From NCBI RefSeq assembly GCF_041431415.1, contig NZ_CP107845.1, positions 1,798,001-1,862,000 of the forward strand: DNA of 64,000 nucleotides, written 5' to 3'. A program made the position numbers and the translations under genes. This stretch comes from Streptomyces sp. NBC_00513 (lineage in GTDB: Bacteria > Actinomycetota > Actinomycetes > Streptomycetales > Streptomycetaceae). Position 1 is the first letter of the stretch; each line of letters starts with the position of its first letter. The notes under the pieces were generated by a model, which was given only the letters and a program-made list of their open reading frames with translations, ran no database searches and was not told where the DNA came from. Shown here one piece after another: positions 16,589 through 25,444 of the stretch.

Positions 16589-18916
16589 ATGAACACGCCC
16601 CTGTCGCCCGCCGAGGAACTGGCGCTCATCGACGGCGAACTCGCCCGTCTCGACGCCCGTCGCGCCCATCTGGCGGCCCGCCGCGACTGGTTGCTGCGGC
16701 TGCCCCCGATCCCGTGGCCGTCGGCGCCCGCACCGCCCTCGCTTCCGGTCAAGGACGCTTCGGGGCGCGGCGCGCAGAACGTGCTGCTGACGTTGGGCGC
16801 CGTGCTGCTCTCGGTGGCCGCGCTCGCCTTCACCCTCGTCAGCTGGGGCTCTCTCGGCATCGCCGGGCGCGCCGCGGTGCTGGCCGTGGTGACGGTGGGG
16901 GCGCTCGTCGCGCCGCTGCCGCTGCTGCGTCGCGGGCTGCGGTCCACGGCCGAGTCGGTCGCGGCGCTGGGGCTGTTGCTGACGGTGCTGGACGCGTACG
17001 CGGTGCACGCCGTCGGGATGTCGACGGTCGATGGCACCGCGTACGCGGCGGGGGCGGCCGGTGTCCTGGCGGCGCTCTGGGCCGGGTACGGGTTCGCGTC
17101 GCCCGGGCTTCGGCTGCCGCTGCCCGTCGCCGTGGCGGCGGCGCAGCTTCCGCTGCCGCTGGCGGCGCTCGCCTCCGCGGCGGACCCGGTGGGGCTCGGT
17201 TGGGCGTTGCTGGCGACGGCCGCGCTCGACGTGGTCGCGGCGATGACGGTGCCCCGGGCGCGGGCCGCGTGGCCGGCGGGGGCCGCGCTGGGCGTGGCCG
17301 CGCTGGGGGTCGGGTTGGTGGAGTCGGCGGCCACCCCGGGCGCGTCGGCTCCGGCGCTGTTGCTCGCGGCGGGTGCGGCGCTCGGCGTTGCGGTGGCCTG
17401 GCGGGTGCCGCGGGCCTCCGCGGCGGCGCTCGCGGGCGGTCTGGCCGCGGTCGTGGCGGTGGCCGGCCCGCTCTCCCCGCGGTGGGACACGGGCTGGGCG
17501 GTGCCGACGCACCTGGCGCCGGCCCTGGCGCTGACCCTGCCGGCGGCGGTGGGGGCGGCCTCGGTGCCGGCGGCGGTGCGGCGCGGCCTGGCCCGCGCGG
17601 GGCTGGGCGTGACCGCGGCGGCGGCGCTCTGGGCCCTGGCGTCGGTGGTCCCGTCACTGGCGGCGCGGCTGCGGGTGCTCGGCGAGGTGTGGGCGACGAC
17701 GACCCCCGAGGTGGACCGGCCGGCCACGGGCGCGGCGGTGGCGGTGACGCTGCTGGTGACGGCGGGTGCGGCCGCCGCGGCGGCCCGGCTGATGCCGGCC
17801 CGGCCCGAGCCCGGGGTGCTCGCGGTGGTCCTGGGCTGGGCCGGGCTGTTCGCGGCCCCGGTGCTGCTCGGGTTCCCGGTGGCGGCCGTGCTCGCGGCGC
17901 AGTTGTCGGTGACGGTGGCCGCGGGGGCGCTCGCGCTGCGGCCCCGGCCCGGCCGTTCCGGCCTCGGGATCGTGGCCGCCGGATGCGCGCTCCTGGGGGC
18001 CGGGAGCGTGGCTGTGGGGGCGCTGGACGGCCGACTGGCCACGGTCCTGGTGCTGGGGGCCCTGACGGCCGCCGGCGCGGCGGGAGCGGCGTACCGGCCC
18101 GGGCCCGGGTGGGCGCGGTCCGGGGCCGCGGTGCTCGCCGTCGGCTGGGCCACGGCGCTGGCGGTGGCCCTGTGCGCGTTGTCGGACCTCGCGGTGGTGT
18201 GGTGGGCGCCGCCGGTGCTGGCGGTGGCGGCCGCGGTGGTGGCGTTCGGCCCCCGGTGGGGCGCGGTACGGGTTCCCGCCGAGGCGGCGTCGATCGCGCC
18301 GGGGGTACTCGCCCTGGCGCTGGCGGCCCCCGACCGGCCCGCGCTGGCCCTGGCGCTGGCCCTGGCCGGGGTGGTCTGCGCGACCGCGGCGGTCCGTGCG
18401 GACCGGCGCCGACTGGGCTGGGCGGCCTGGGCGCTGTTCGTGGCCGCGACCTGGGTCCGGCTGAGCGCGTCGGGGGTGGCGTGGCCGGAGGCGTACACGC
18501 TGCCCGTGACGGTCCCGGCGCTGGTGGTCGGCTTCATGCGCCGCCGCCGGGATCCGGCCGCCTCGTCCTGGACGGCCTACGCGCCCGGACTGGTGGCGAC
18601 CCTGCTGCCCACCCTGATCGCGGCCTGGGGCGACCCGCACTGGCAGCGACCGCTGCTGCTGGGTCTGGCCTCGCTGGCCCTCACGCTGCTCGGAGCCCGG
18701 CAGCGGCTCCAGGCGCCGCTGCTGCTGGGCGGGGCGACGCTCGCGGCGGTGGCCCTGCACGAGCTGGCCCCGTACGTGGTCCAGGTTGTCGGGGCGCTGC
18801 CCAGGTGGCTGCCGCCGGCACTGGCGGGCCTGTTGCTGCTGGCGGTGGGGGCGACGTACGAACGCCGGTTGCGCGACGCCCGTCGACTGCGGGCCGCGTT
18901 CGGCCGGCTGGGGTGA
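16589..18916 (+). CDS. Large multi-pass membrane protein (SCO7613-type)
   Basis: About 775 residues. The N-terminal 50 residues are hydrophilic and helical (LSPAEELALIDGELARLDARRAHLAARRDWLL). Some 20 or more Ala/Leu/Val-rich membrane segments then run to the C-terminus, which ends in a short basic tail (YERRLRDARRLRAAFGRLG). This is the layout of the actinobacterial SCO7613-type membrane proteins of unknown function. Composition is extremely biased to Ala, Val, Leu and Gly. The start is uncertain: ATG 16589 gives the conserved-looking MNTPLSPAEE beginning, but ATG 16553 is in frame. Flanked on both sides by tRNA-Val(CAC) genes on the opposite strand. Confidence 0.78.
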   Translation: MNTPLSPAEELALIDGELARLDARRAHLAARRDWLLRLPPIPWPSAPAPPSLPVKDASGRGAQNVLLTLGAVLLSVAALAFTLVSWGSLGIAGRAAVLAVVTVGALVAPLPLLRRGLRSTAESVAALGLLLTVLDAYAVHAVGMSTVDGTAYAAGAAGVLAALWAGYGFASPGLRLPLPVAVAAAQLPLPLAALASAADPVGLGWALLATAALDVVAAMTVPRARAAWPAGAALGVAALGVGLVESAATPGASAPALLLAAGAALGVAVAWRVPRASAAALAGGLAAVVAVAGPLSPRWDTGWAVPTHLAPALALTLPAAVGAASVPAAVRRGLARAGLGVTAAAALWALASVVPSLAARLRVLGEVWATTTPEVDRPATGAAVAVTLLVTAGAAAAAARLMPARPEPGVLAVVLGWAGLFAAPVLLGFPVAAVLAAQLSVTVAAGALALRPRPGRSGLGIVAAGCALLGAGSVAVGALDGRLATVLVLGALTAAGAAGAAYRPGPGWARSGAAVLAVGWATALAVALCALSDLAVVWWAPPVLAVAAAVVAFGPRWGAVRVPAEAASIAPGVLALALAAPDRPALALALALAGVVCATAAVRADRRRLGWAAWALFVAATWVRLSASGVAWPEAYTLPVTVPALVVGFMRRRRDPAASSWTAYAPGLVATLLPTLIAAWGDPHWQRPLLLGLASLALTLLGARQRLQAPLLLGGATLAAVALHELAPYVVQVVGALPRWLPPALAGLLLLAVGATYERRLRDARRLRAAFGRLG

Positions 18917-18935
18917 CGCGCCCGGGAAACGCCGA

Positions 18936-18965
18936 AGGCCCGGAGACGGTGAAGTCTCCGGGCCT
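18936..18965. terminator. Bidirectional terminator
   Basis: 12-bp perfect stem (AGGCCCGGAGAC / GTCTCCGGGCCT) with a GGTGAA loop, between the membrane protein stop and the convergent second tRNA-Val. Confidence 0.75.
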
Positions 18966-18975
18966 CTGGTCCGGG

Positions 18976-19047
18976 TGGGCGATACTGGGTTCGAACCAGT
19001 GACCCCTTCGGTGTGAACGAAGTGCTCTCCCACTGAGCTAATCGCCC
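18976..19047 (-). tRNA. tRNA-Val (anticodon CAC), second copy
   Basis: 72 nt, almost identical to the copy at 16345 (differences in the D-loop and T-loop only), with the same acceptor stem and CAC anticodon. No encoded CCA. Confidence 0.95.
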
Positions 19048-19103
19048 GGACGCACCGCAAACATTACCGCATGTCAGCGGTGCTCCCCGCCATCAGGGAC
19101 GGA

Positions 19104-19541
19104 TCACTGGTCCTTGATGTTCCACGGCAGCATCAGGCCGTACTTCCACAGGTAGAAGCCGACCAGCACGCCGGCGATCACGAGGCCGACGCTGGTCAGG
19201 ATGATGTTGCGGCGGCGCACCTTCGGGTCGAGGGCCTTCTGGGCCGCCTCGGCCACCTTGCGCTTCGTCCAGCGCAGCACGACCTGCGCCCAGGCGAACT
19301 CGGTGCCCCAGATGAACAGGCCCGCGAAGATCGCGACCCAGCCCGGGCCCGGCAGGACGAGCATCGCCACACCGGCGGCGATGACGGCCAGGCCGACGAT
19401 GAAGACGCCGACCTGCCAGCTCAGGTGCAGACCGCGCCGGGCCTTGACGAAGGCCGGCGCCCTCGACACGTGCGGCTGCTCGTCCGGTTCCGTCGCGCTG
19501 GTCGCGGACTCGTGGGTCTCGCGGTCACTCCCCGTATTCAT
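19104..19541 (-). CDS. TIGR02611/PGPGW family membrane protein
   Basis: 145-residue protein with a hydrophilic acidic N-terminus (about 35 residues), two closely spaced membrane helices around residues 45-85 enclosing the diagnostic LPGPGW motif, a basic loop (RWTKRKVAEAAQKALDPKVRRR), and a third helix at about 113-133. Length and motif match the actinobacterial TIGR02611 family of unknown function, often annotated as putative transmembrane PGPGW. ATG start. The gene ends 56 bp from the tRNA-Val, and its upstream region is shared with the divergent ssgB. Confidence 0.85.
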   Translation of the reverse strand: MNTGSDRETHESATSATEPDEQPHVSRAPAFVKARRGLHLSWQVGVFIVGLAVIAAGVAMLVLPGPGWVAIFAGLFIWGTEFAWAQVVLRWTKRKVAEAAQKALDPKVRRRNIILTSVGLVIAGVLVGFYLWKYGLMLPWNIKDQ

Positions 19542-19633
19542 GCCTCCGAATCTACCCGAGCCGGATACACGCGTGAACGGTGGTTTGGATCCGCCGTTCG
19601 AGGGACCCAGAGGTCCGCAAAACGGTCAGAGGG

Positions 19634-19659
19634 GTTTACAACGGCACCGTAGGTGGCAT
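19634..19659 (+). promoter_or_regulatory. Candidate stress/sporulation sigma promoter of ssgB
   Basis: GTTT (19634-19637), a 15-bp spacer and GTGGCAT (19653-19659) resemble the spaced GTTT/GGGTAY-like elements used by SigB/SigH-type sigma factors, about 60 bp before ssgB. Published work reports SigH control of ssgB in Streptomyces; the match here is only partial. Confidence 0.35.
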
Positions 19660-19718
19660 GTCGATTTCGCCGACGTGCGAATCCCCGAGCGCACACTGAG
19701 CGAAAGGCCCTGGCGCTT

Positions 19719-20132
19719 ATGAACACCACGGTCAGCTGCGAGCTGCACCTGCGCCTCGTTGTGTCGAGCGAGTCCTCACTGCCTGTTCCCGCGGGCCTGC
19801 GGTATGACACGGCCGACCCCTACGCCGTGCACGCCACCTTCCACACCGGCGCCGAGGAGACGGTCGAATGGGTATTCGCCCGTGACCTCCTCGCCGAGGG
19901 CCTCCACCGGCCCACCGGTACCGGCGACGTCCGCGTCTGGCCGTCCCGCAGCCACGGTCAGGGCGTCGTCTGCATCGCCCTGAGCTCACCGGAGGGAGAA
20001 GCGCTGCTCGAAGCACCCGCCCGAGCACTCGAGTCGTTCCTCAAGCGGACGGACGCCGCGGTCCCACCCGGGACCGAGCACCGGCACTTCGACCTCGACA
20101 AGGAGCTCTCCCACATCCTGGCCGAAAGCTGA
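19719..20132 (+). CDS. ssgB: SsgB sporulation-specific cell division activator
   Basis: 137-residue SsgA-like protein. The sequence matches the strongly conserved SsgB pattern from MNTTVSCELHLRLVVSS through YAVHATFHTGAEETVEWVFARDLL (about 36-59) to the C-terminal HFDLDKELSHILAES. Known role in Streptomyces: with SsgA it marks future septum sites in aerial hyphae and recruits FtsZ. Length is the family norm. ATG start; the AAAGG ribosome site is about 11 bases upstream. This gene is the best single indicator that the organism is a sporulating streptomycete. A candidate SigH-like promoter lies upstream. Confidence 0.96.
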   Translation: MNTTVSCELHLRLVVSSESSLPVPAGLRYDTADPYAVHATFHTGAEETVEWVFARDLLAEGLHRPTGTGDVRVWPSRSHGQGVVCIALSSPEGEALLEAPARALESFLKRTDAAVPPGTEHRHFDLDKELSHILAES

Positions 20133-20331
20133 GCCAGGCCCACACCGGCGCGACACCGTCCGACTCGGGGCGACGGTGCGCGTCGGACAACCACATACGG
20201 TCGTGCCGGCGCTGTTCTCGCGGAAGCCAACCGCGAGAGCGGCGCCGGTGCGCTTCACGGAGGACCCGCTAGAGTCGGCCCCCAAGTGACGGCAGGCACG
20301 TCGTCGCAGGCCCGCCCTACAGGGAGACCTC

Positions 20332-20952
20332 GTGCAGATCCCCCACGACACCCGTCGCGCGCTCGACGTCGTCGTCGCGCTGGTGAACACCGCGGCCGAG
20401 CCCGGCCGCACGGACGGGCTGTCGGATCTGGGCGCACTGCGCGGATTCGTCCGCGAGTACGCGATCAGCGACGTGGGCGAGCTCGGCGCCCGCGACCTGT
20501 CCGGGGTGCGCACGGTGCGCGGCAAGTTCGCCCAGGTGTTCGCGGCACCGAACTCGCGCGCGGCCGCCACGCAGATCAACGAACTGGTGGCCACGGCGGG
20601 CACCACCCCACGCCTGACCGACCACGACGGCTACGACTGGCACGTGCACTACTTCGCGCCGGGCGCCTCGCTGGGTGACCACCTGGCCGCGGACGGCGGC
20701 ATGGCGCTGGCGTTCATCGTGGTCTCCGGCGAGGAGGAACGGCTGCGCCGCTGCGAGGCCCCCGACTGTCGGCGCGCCTTCGTGGACCTGTCCCGGAACC
20801 GGTCGCGTCGCTACTGCGACAGCCGGACCTGCGGAAACCGGTTGCACGTGGCGGCGTACCGGGCGCGCCGCAAGGAAGCCGACGCGCACGGTTCAGAGCA
20901 GGAAGAGGTCGTGCATGGCGGCGAGCAGCAGCAGGGTTCCGATCACCCCTAG
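20332..20952 (+). CDS. CGNR zinc finger domain-containing protein
   Basis: 206-residue protein with an N-terminal ABATE-like regulatory domain (residues 1 to about 140) and a C-terminal CGNR zinc finger (CEAPDCRRAFVDLSRNRSRRYC and CGNRLHVAAYRARR, about 143-180) with four cysteines. Such proteins are thought to be DNA-binding transcription regulators. GTG start after AGGGAGA. The last 25 or so residues are Glu/Gln/His rich and lie over the antisense end of a small membrane protein gene. Downstream of ssgB by 199 bp, with no shared operon evidence. Confidence 0.87.
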   Translation: MQIPHDTRRALDVVVALVNTAAEPGRTDGLSDLGALRGFVREYAISDVGELGARDLSGVRTVRGKFAQVFAAPNSRAAATQINELVATAGTTPRLTDHDGYDWHVHYFAPGASLGDHLAADGGMALAFIVVSGEEERLRRCEAPDCRRAFVDLSRNRSRRYCDSRTCGNRLHVAAYRARRKEADAHGSEQEEVVHGGEQQQGSDHP

Positions 20953-21069
20953 GAAGATCATCAAGGGCGGCTGGGAGAGCGCGTAGAGACAACCACGTCC
21001 TTCTGGGGCGACGGGGGCCTCGGCGACGGGGGCGGGAGCCTGCGGCTCACCCTGCGATGTGTCGAGCAT
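20893..21069 (-). CDS. Small single-pass membrane protein (58 aa)
   Basis: 58-residue reading frame. The N-terminus is Ala/Pro/Glu rich (MLDTSQGEPQAPAPVAEAPV), then comes GRGCLYALSQ and one strong membrane helix LMIFLGVIGTLLLLAAM (residues 36-52) ending HDLFLL at the stop. Codon third positions are mostly G/C, although one CTA codon occurs. It overlaps the 3' end of the convergent CGNR gene by 60 bp on the opposite strand. No clear ribosome site precedes the ATG. The protein-like hydrophobic pattern makes it credible; function unknown. Confidence 0.6.
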   Translation of the reverse strand: MLDTSQGEPQAPAPVAEAPVAPEGRGCLYALSQPPLMIFLGVIGTLLLLAAMHDLFLL

Positions 21070-21169
21070 GTCGGGGCGATGATCGCGCAGCGCGACCCGA
21101 TTCGGCGATCAACACGCCAACGAACACGCGGGAGTTCGTCAGTTCCCGTCCGTTCGTACACGCGCCGGC

Positions 21170-21192
21170 GGGCGCCCGGCGGCCGGGCGCCC
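21170..21192. terminator. GC-rich hairpin, probable terminator
   Basis: GGGCGCCCGGC and its perfect complement separated by one base, just beyond the stop of the minus-strand gene ending at 21200. Confidence 0.5.
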
Positions 21193-21199
21193 GGCCGGA

Positions 21200-21649
21200 T
21201 CAGATGCCGTGCTTCTTGAGGATCGCCTCGATGTCGGAGAAGTCGTCCGCGGGCGCCGCCGGGGCCTGGCCCGCGGCGGGTCGGGGCGCGCCGGCGCCGA
21301 GGGAGGGCGCGGAGGCGTTCGGGGCGACTGCCTCGGGTGTCTGACGCCCCTTGGCGGCCCTCGGCTCCTTCGGCGGCTTCCCGCCCTTGGCGAGCGCACG
21401 GCGTTCGACGGCGCGGGTGGTCATGAAGAGCAGCCAGGACAGGCCCAGGAGCCCGAAGCCGATCCAGACGGACGGCTTGAAGACCATCCCGGACACCCAC
21501 TCCACGACGCCCGTCAGCACCAGGGCCACGGGGATCAGCGAGTAGGCGGCGATCCGGGTGGCGGCCAGGAAGCGCTTGCGGTAGGCCGTCACCGCGGCCA
21601 AGCCCAGGCCCGCCGCGGACACCGCGGAACATATGGTCTCGGCAAGCAT
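21200..21649 (-). CDS. Conserved hypothetical membrane protein
   Basis: 149-residue protein of unknown function. A first hydrophobic stretch near residues 3-20 (ICSAVSAAGLGLAAVTAY) and two helices at about 28-52 and 58-78 are followed by a basic linker (RAVERRALAKGGKPPKEPRAAKGR). A Pro/Ala-rich flexible region leads to a conserved-looking amphipathic tail, FSDIEAILKKHGI. The tail resembles short C-terminal peptides used for protein-protein contact. ATG start with a strong GGAGG site 5 bases upstream. Stands alone, divergent from the DsbA-like gene. Confidence 0.78.
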   Translation of the reverse strand: MLAETICSAVSAAGLGLAAVTAYRKRFLAATRIAAYSLIPVALVLTGVVEWVSGMVFKPSVWIGFGLLGLSWLLFMTTRAVERRALAKGGKPPKEPRAAKGRQTPEAVAPNASAPSLGAGAPRPAAGQAPAAPADDFSDIEAILKKHGI

Positions 21650-21846
21650 GCTGTCCTCCAGGGCAGAGCTGTCTGTCAGGCTTGGGCGTTCTGTCCCTAT
21701 CCATCCTGCACCGGGCGGCACCGCGAAGGCCACGCCCGGAACCGATCCCGCGCCGATCTCCGGGACATCTCGGGGTCGCGCCTCGTCCCCGGGTACCGGT
21801 GGGTGGGGGTGCTCGGAGGTTCGGACACTGCTGGGAGACTGTGCCC

Positions 21847-22374
21847 ATGACCGATTCCCACGCTCCCGCCGCCGCCTCCACTCCCGCCCCCGTCGTCCTG
21901 GAGGTGTGGTGCGAGCTCCAGTGCCCCGACTGCCACGCCGCCCTGGACGACGTGCGCGCCCTGCGGGCCCGTTACGGCGACCGGCTGGACATCGTGCTGC
22001 GCCATTTCCCGCTGGAGAAGCACAGGCACGCCTTCGCCGCCGCGCAGGCCGCCGAGGAGGCCGTGGAGCAGGGCCGGGGCTGGCCGTACGTGGAGGCCGT
22101 ACTGGCCCGCACCGCGGAACTCACCCGGGTCGGCGAGCCCGTCCTGCTGGACGTGGCACGCGAACTCGGGCTGGACGTGGAGGAGTTCGACACCGCCCTG
22201 GTCGACGGGCGGCACATCCTGATCGTCGACGCCGATCAGGCCGAGGGCAAGGCGATCGGCGTGACCGGCACACCGACGTACGTGATCGGCGGCGAGCGCC
22301 TCGACGGCGGAAAGAGCCAGGACGGTCTGCGCGCCCGCATCGAGGAGATCGCCGACCGCCTGCTGGCCCCGTGA
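21847..22374 (+). CDS. DsbA family thioredoxin-like protein
   Basis: 175-residue thioredoxin-fold protein. The redox motif CPDC is at about residues 28-31 within EVWCELQCPDCHAAL. A helical insertion and the cis-proline loop GVTGTPTYVIGG (about 139-150) are typical of DsbA/FrnE-like oxidoreductases. There is no signal peptide, so it is probably cytoplasmic, unlike classical periplasmic DsbA. ATG start (GTG 21841 also in frame). Convergent with the tandem GNAT gene, with 12 bp between stops. Partner unknown. Confidence 0.85.
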   Translation: MTDSHAPAAASTPAPVVLEVWCELQCPDCHAALDDVRALRARYGDRLDIVLRHFPLEKHRHAFAAAQAAEEAVEQGRGWPYVEAVLARTAELTRVGEPVLLDVARELGLDVEEFDTALVDGRHILIVDADQAEGKAIGVTGTPTYVIGGERLDGGKSQDGLRARIEEIADRLLAP

Positions 22375-22386
22375 CCGGGCCCTCGC

Positions 22387-23211
22387 TCAGATCAGGTCCT
22401 TGGCGAGGTTGAAGCGGGTCGCGCGGTAGCCGAGGGATTCGTAGAGCCGTCGGGCCGGGGTGTTGGTGGTGAAGACGTGCAGCCCCAGGGTCCGTTGGCC
22501 GTCGGCGAGGGCGACGCGCTCGGCGAGCAGCATCAGGTCCCGGCCGTGGCCGCGCCCTCGGTGCTCCTCGGCCACCTCGACGTCGAAGACGTACGCTCCC
22601 CCGTCGCGCCGCGCGACCCACAGCGTCCCGACGGTGGCGCCGTCCGCCTCCAGGACGGACAGCGAGACGCCCGGACCGGTCGGTCCCCGGGGCAGGTCGG
22701 CGTCGTGGTCGGCCTCCGACTTGGCGGCCGCGGCCTGCGGGGACATGCCGCGCTCGACCCAGAGCGCGGCGTAGCTCGCGCGGGCGAGGGCCTCCCACTC
22801 CTCGTACTCGGCCGGCGTCATGGGCCTGCCGGTCACTCCCTCGCGCACGGCGGGCGGCTCGGCGGGGAGTTCCTTGACCATGTTGCGGCCGTACTCGACG
22901 TACCCGAGGGTCTCGGCCAACCGCTGCCCGCCCGCCGAATCGGCCGGCGTCGACACGCGGACCCGACGGCAGCCCCAGCCCCGCAGCACCTCCTCCGCGG
23001 CGAGTGCCGCGACGGTGGCCCGACCCCGCCGGCGGTCGGGCTCGTCGACGGCGAGGTCGCGGATCTCTCCGACGGTGGGCCCGAAGGGGGAGTCCGTGGC
23101 GATCGTCAGCGCGCCGACGCGCCTGCTGTTGACGCGGATCTCGTACGGGCGCGAGCGCGCGCCCCCGTCGCTCTGCTGAAGCGGCCCGCTCGGCCGCAGG
23201 GTGGTGGTCAT
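22387..23211 (-). CDS. Tandem GNAT family N-acetyltransferase
   Basis: 274-residue protein with two GNAT modules. The first has IRDLAVDEPDRRRGRATVAAL and RVSTPADSAGGQRLAETLGY (about residues 50-105). The second has FDVEVAEEHRGRGHGRDLMLL and GLHVFTTNTPARRLYESLGY (about 205-262). The second module keeps the Q/RxxGxG/A acetyl-CoA loop best (RGRGHG), while the first is diverged, as in many double-GNAT enzymes where one domain is structural. ATG start. Substrate unknown. Confidence 0.83.
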   Translation of the reverse strand: MTTTLRPSGPLQQSDGGARSRPYEIRVNSRRVGALTIATDSPFGPTVGEIRDLAVDEPDRRRGRATVAALAAEEVLRGWGCRRVRVSTPADSAGGQRLAETLGYVEYGRNMVKELPAEPPAVREGVTGRPMTPAEYEEWEALARASYAALWVERGMSPQAAAAKSEADHDADLPRGPTGPGVSLSVLEADGATVGTLWVARRDGGAYVFDVEVAEEHRGRGHGRDLMLLAERVALADGQRTLGLHVFTTNTPARRLYESLGYRATRFNLAKDLI

Positions 23212-23266
23212 CGTCGAGTTCTACCCGCCGTGCGGCCTCCGCGACAGTGCCCGTCCCCGACGGTGG

Positions 23267-24085
23267 CTACGGATCGAGGTCCGCGCCCGCCTGCTCGTCG
23301 AAGATCCGCATCGCGCGGGCCGTGACCGGCCCGGGGGCTGCGAGGTCTCGCCCGTCGATCCGGTGGACGGCCTGCACGTCGCGCAGGGTCGAGGTCAGGA
23401 AGACCTCCTCGGCGTGCTCCAGGGCGTCGAGGGGCAGGTCGGTCTCCTTGGCGCCGATCCACCGCACGGTCAGGGCCCGGGTGATGCCCGCGAGGCACCC
23501 CGAGGAGACCGGCGGGGTGTGCGCCTGTCCGTCGAGGACCACGAAGACGTTGGAGCCGGTGCCCTCGCAGAGCCGCCCGACGGTGTTGCCGAACAGGGCC
23601 TCACTGGCGCCGGCCGCGTGCGCGCGGGCGAGCGCCACCACGTTCTCGGCGTACGAGGTGGTCTTCAGTCCGGTCACGGCCGAGCGCTCGTTGCGCACCC
23701 ACGGCACGGTGATCACGGCGGTGGTGTCCGGGCGGCGGGTCGTCGGGCCGACCGCCACGATCAGGGTGGGACCCGCCTCGCCGCGATCGGATCCGAGCGG
23801 GGACACCCCGCCGGTGTAGGTGATCCGCAGCCGGCCGAGCGGCATCGGGTTGGACTTGAGCACCTCGGCGCAGGCCCGGCGCACCTCGTCGAGGTCGGGG
23901 TCGGGCAGGCCGAGGCCGCGCGCCGAGCGGGTCAGCCGGTCCAGGTGGCGGGTGAGCGCGAAGGGTTGCCCCTCGCTCGCCCGGAGCGTCTCGAAGACGC
24001 CGTCCCCCACGGTCAGCCCGTGGTCCAGCACCGACACCTTCGCGTCGTCCACGTCCCGCAATGTGCCGCCGAGCCAGATCTTCAC
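23267..24085 (-). CDS. Aminotransferase class IV, aminodeoxychorismate lyase-like
   Basis: 272-residue PLP enzyme of the branched-chain aminotransferase/aminodeoxychorismate lyase fold (DHGLTVGDGVFETLR near residue 20, the lysine in GLKTTSYAENV at about 140, and EGTGSNVFVVLDG at about 170). Its GTG start overlaps the stop of the upstream chorismate-binding enzyme gene (GTGA), so the two probably convert chorismate to 4-aminobenzoate for folate: the PabB-like product is cleaved by this PabC-like lyase. A D-amino acid transaminase role cannot be excluded from sequence, but the pairing favours PabC. Confidence 0.82.
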   Translation of the reverse strand: MKIWLGGTLRDVDDAKVSVLDHGLTVGDGVFETLRASEGQPFALTRHLDRLTRSARGLGLPDPDLDEVRRACAEVLKSNPMPLGRLRITYTGGVSPLGSDRGEAGPTLIVAVGPTTRRPDTTAVITVPWVRNERSAVTGLKTTSYAENVVALARAHAAGASEALFGNTVGRLCEGTGSNVFVVLDGQAHTPPVSSGCLAGITRALTVRWIGAKETDLPLDALEHAEEVFLTSTLRDVQAVHRIDGRDLAAPGPVTARAMRIFDEQAGADLDP

Positions 24086-25149
24086 CGCACGCTCCCCGCG
24101 CTCAGCCCGTGCTTCTCGGGCGTGCCGGAGGCGACGCCGAGCAGCCGGGCGGCCTTCAATTCCGTTTCCGCCCATTCCCGGTCCGGGTCGGACCCCCAGG
24201 TGATCCCCGCGCCGGTGCCGAAGCACAGGCGGGGTCCGCCCGCTGCCGCGCGGTCGATCCAGAAGGTCCGGATGCCGACGGCGAGCTCCGCGGTGCCCTG
24301 ATCGGCGTCGACCCACCCGATGCCGCCACAGTAGGGGCCGCGCGGGGCGGTCTCCAGCTCTTCGATGATCCGCAGCGCGGAGGATTTGGGGGCGCCGGTC
24401 ACCGAGCCGGGCGGGAAGGTCGCCCCGAGCAGCTCCGCCCAGCCCGCGCCCTCGGCGAGTTCACCGCTGACGGTGGACACGAGGTGGACCAGCCCGGGGT
24501 GCTCCTCGACCTCGCACAGGGCGGGGACGGCGATGGAGCCGGTGGCGCAGACGCGGCCGAGGTCGTTGCGCACGAGGTCCACGATCATCACGTTCTCGGC
24601 GTGGTCCTTGGGGAGCAGGTCGGCCACCGTCCGGCCGGTGCCCTTGATCGGGCCCGACTCCACGTGGCGGCCACTGCGGCGCAGGTACAGCTCGGGCGAG
24701 GCGGTCGCGATCTCGACGCCGCGCGCCGGCAGCCGAATCGTTCCTGCGTAGGGCGCCGGATTACCGCGCGCGAGCAGCGCGGTGAGGGCGTCGACGTCGG
24801 CGGTGGCCGCGTCGGGCAGCGGCGCCGACATCACCCGGCACAGGTTCGCCTGGTAGACCTCGCCCTTCGCGATGTACTCGCGCACGCGCCGGACGCCGGC
24901 CACGTACGCGGCGCGGTCGAGCGAGGAGACCCAGCCGTCGGCGGCGGGACCCCGCCAGGCGCCGGGCACCGGCGCGGGAACGGGGTCGGGGCGTACGTCA
25001 CCGAACCGCGCGCAGACCAGTCGCCCCTCGAAGTCGGCGGCCACGGCCCAGAAGCCGGTGGAGTCGAGGGCGGAGGGGTCGCTGGTGACATCGCGGAGAT
25101 CGGTCGCGAGGCGGCCGCCGAAGCGGGCCAGGGGGGGCAGGTCGTGCAC
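24082..25149 (-). CDS. Chorismate-binding protein, aminodeoxychorismate synthase component I-like
   Basis: 355-residue enzyme of the anthranilate synthase component I/PabB family. The chorismate-site motifs are complete: GEVYQANLCR (about 105), IASPELYL-like ATASPELYLRR, ESGPIKGTGRT, ENVMIVDLVRNDLGRV (about 200), LVHLVSTVSGEL, the FPPGSVTGAPK motif (about 265) and GTGAGITWGSDPDREWAET near the end. It amidates chorismate with an amidotransferase partner encoded elsewhere. The GTG start (VHDLPPLARF) has no clear ribosome site, so the N-terminus is uncertain. Coupled by 4 bp to the PabC-like lyase. The short N-terminal region favours PabB over TrpE. Confidence 0.85.
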   Translation of the reverse strand: MHDLPPLARFGGRLATDLRDVTSDPSALDSTGFWAVAADFEGRLVCARFGDVRPDPVPAPVPGAWRGPAADGWVSSLDRAAYVAGVRRVREYIAKGEVYQANLCRVMSAPLPDAATADVDALTALLARGNPAPYAGTIRLPARGVEIATASPELYLRRSGRHVESGPIKGTGRTVADLLPKDHAENVMIVDLVRNDLGRVCATGSIAVPALCEVEEHPGLVHLVSTVSGELAEGAGWAELLGATFPPGSVTGAPKSSALRIIEELETAPRGPYCGGIGWVDADQGTAELAVGIRTFWIDRAAAGGPRLCFGTGAGITWGSDPDREWAETELKAARLLGVASGTPEKHGLSAGSVR

Positions 25150-25246
25150 GGCTGCGAGTCTATGACCGGTGACGGGATCCCGCCGGTGAGGTGACGGCCG
25201 GGTGACCGGCGGTGATCGACCGGCAGCACGCTGCGGAAACGCGTTT

Positions 25247-25274
25247 TTGAGCTGGCCGGGGAATCCGCTAGAGT
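25247..25274 (+). promoter_or_regulatory. Promoter of the tRNA cluster
   Basis: TTGAGC (25247-25252), 16-bp spacer, TAGAGT (25269-25274); good vegetative-type elements about 55 bp before the first tRNA. Confidence 0.6.
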
Positions 25275-25329
25275 TCAACACGTCGCCAGGGAGCGAAGGG
25301 GCAACACCCCGGAGCAAACACGGTGACCT

Positions 25330-25402
<73 letters not shown>

Positions 25403-25444
25403 CGAAGTGGGGGATCATCTTCCCGAGAACCCCTGCGGCTCCAT

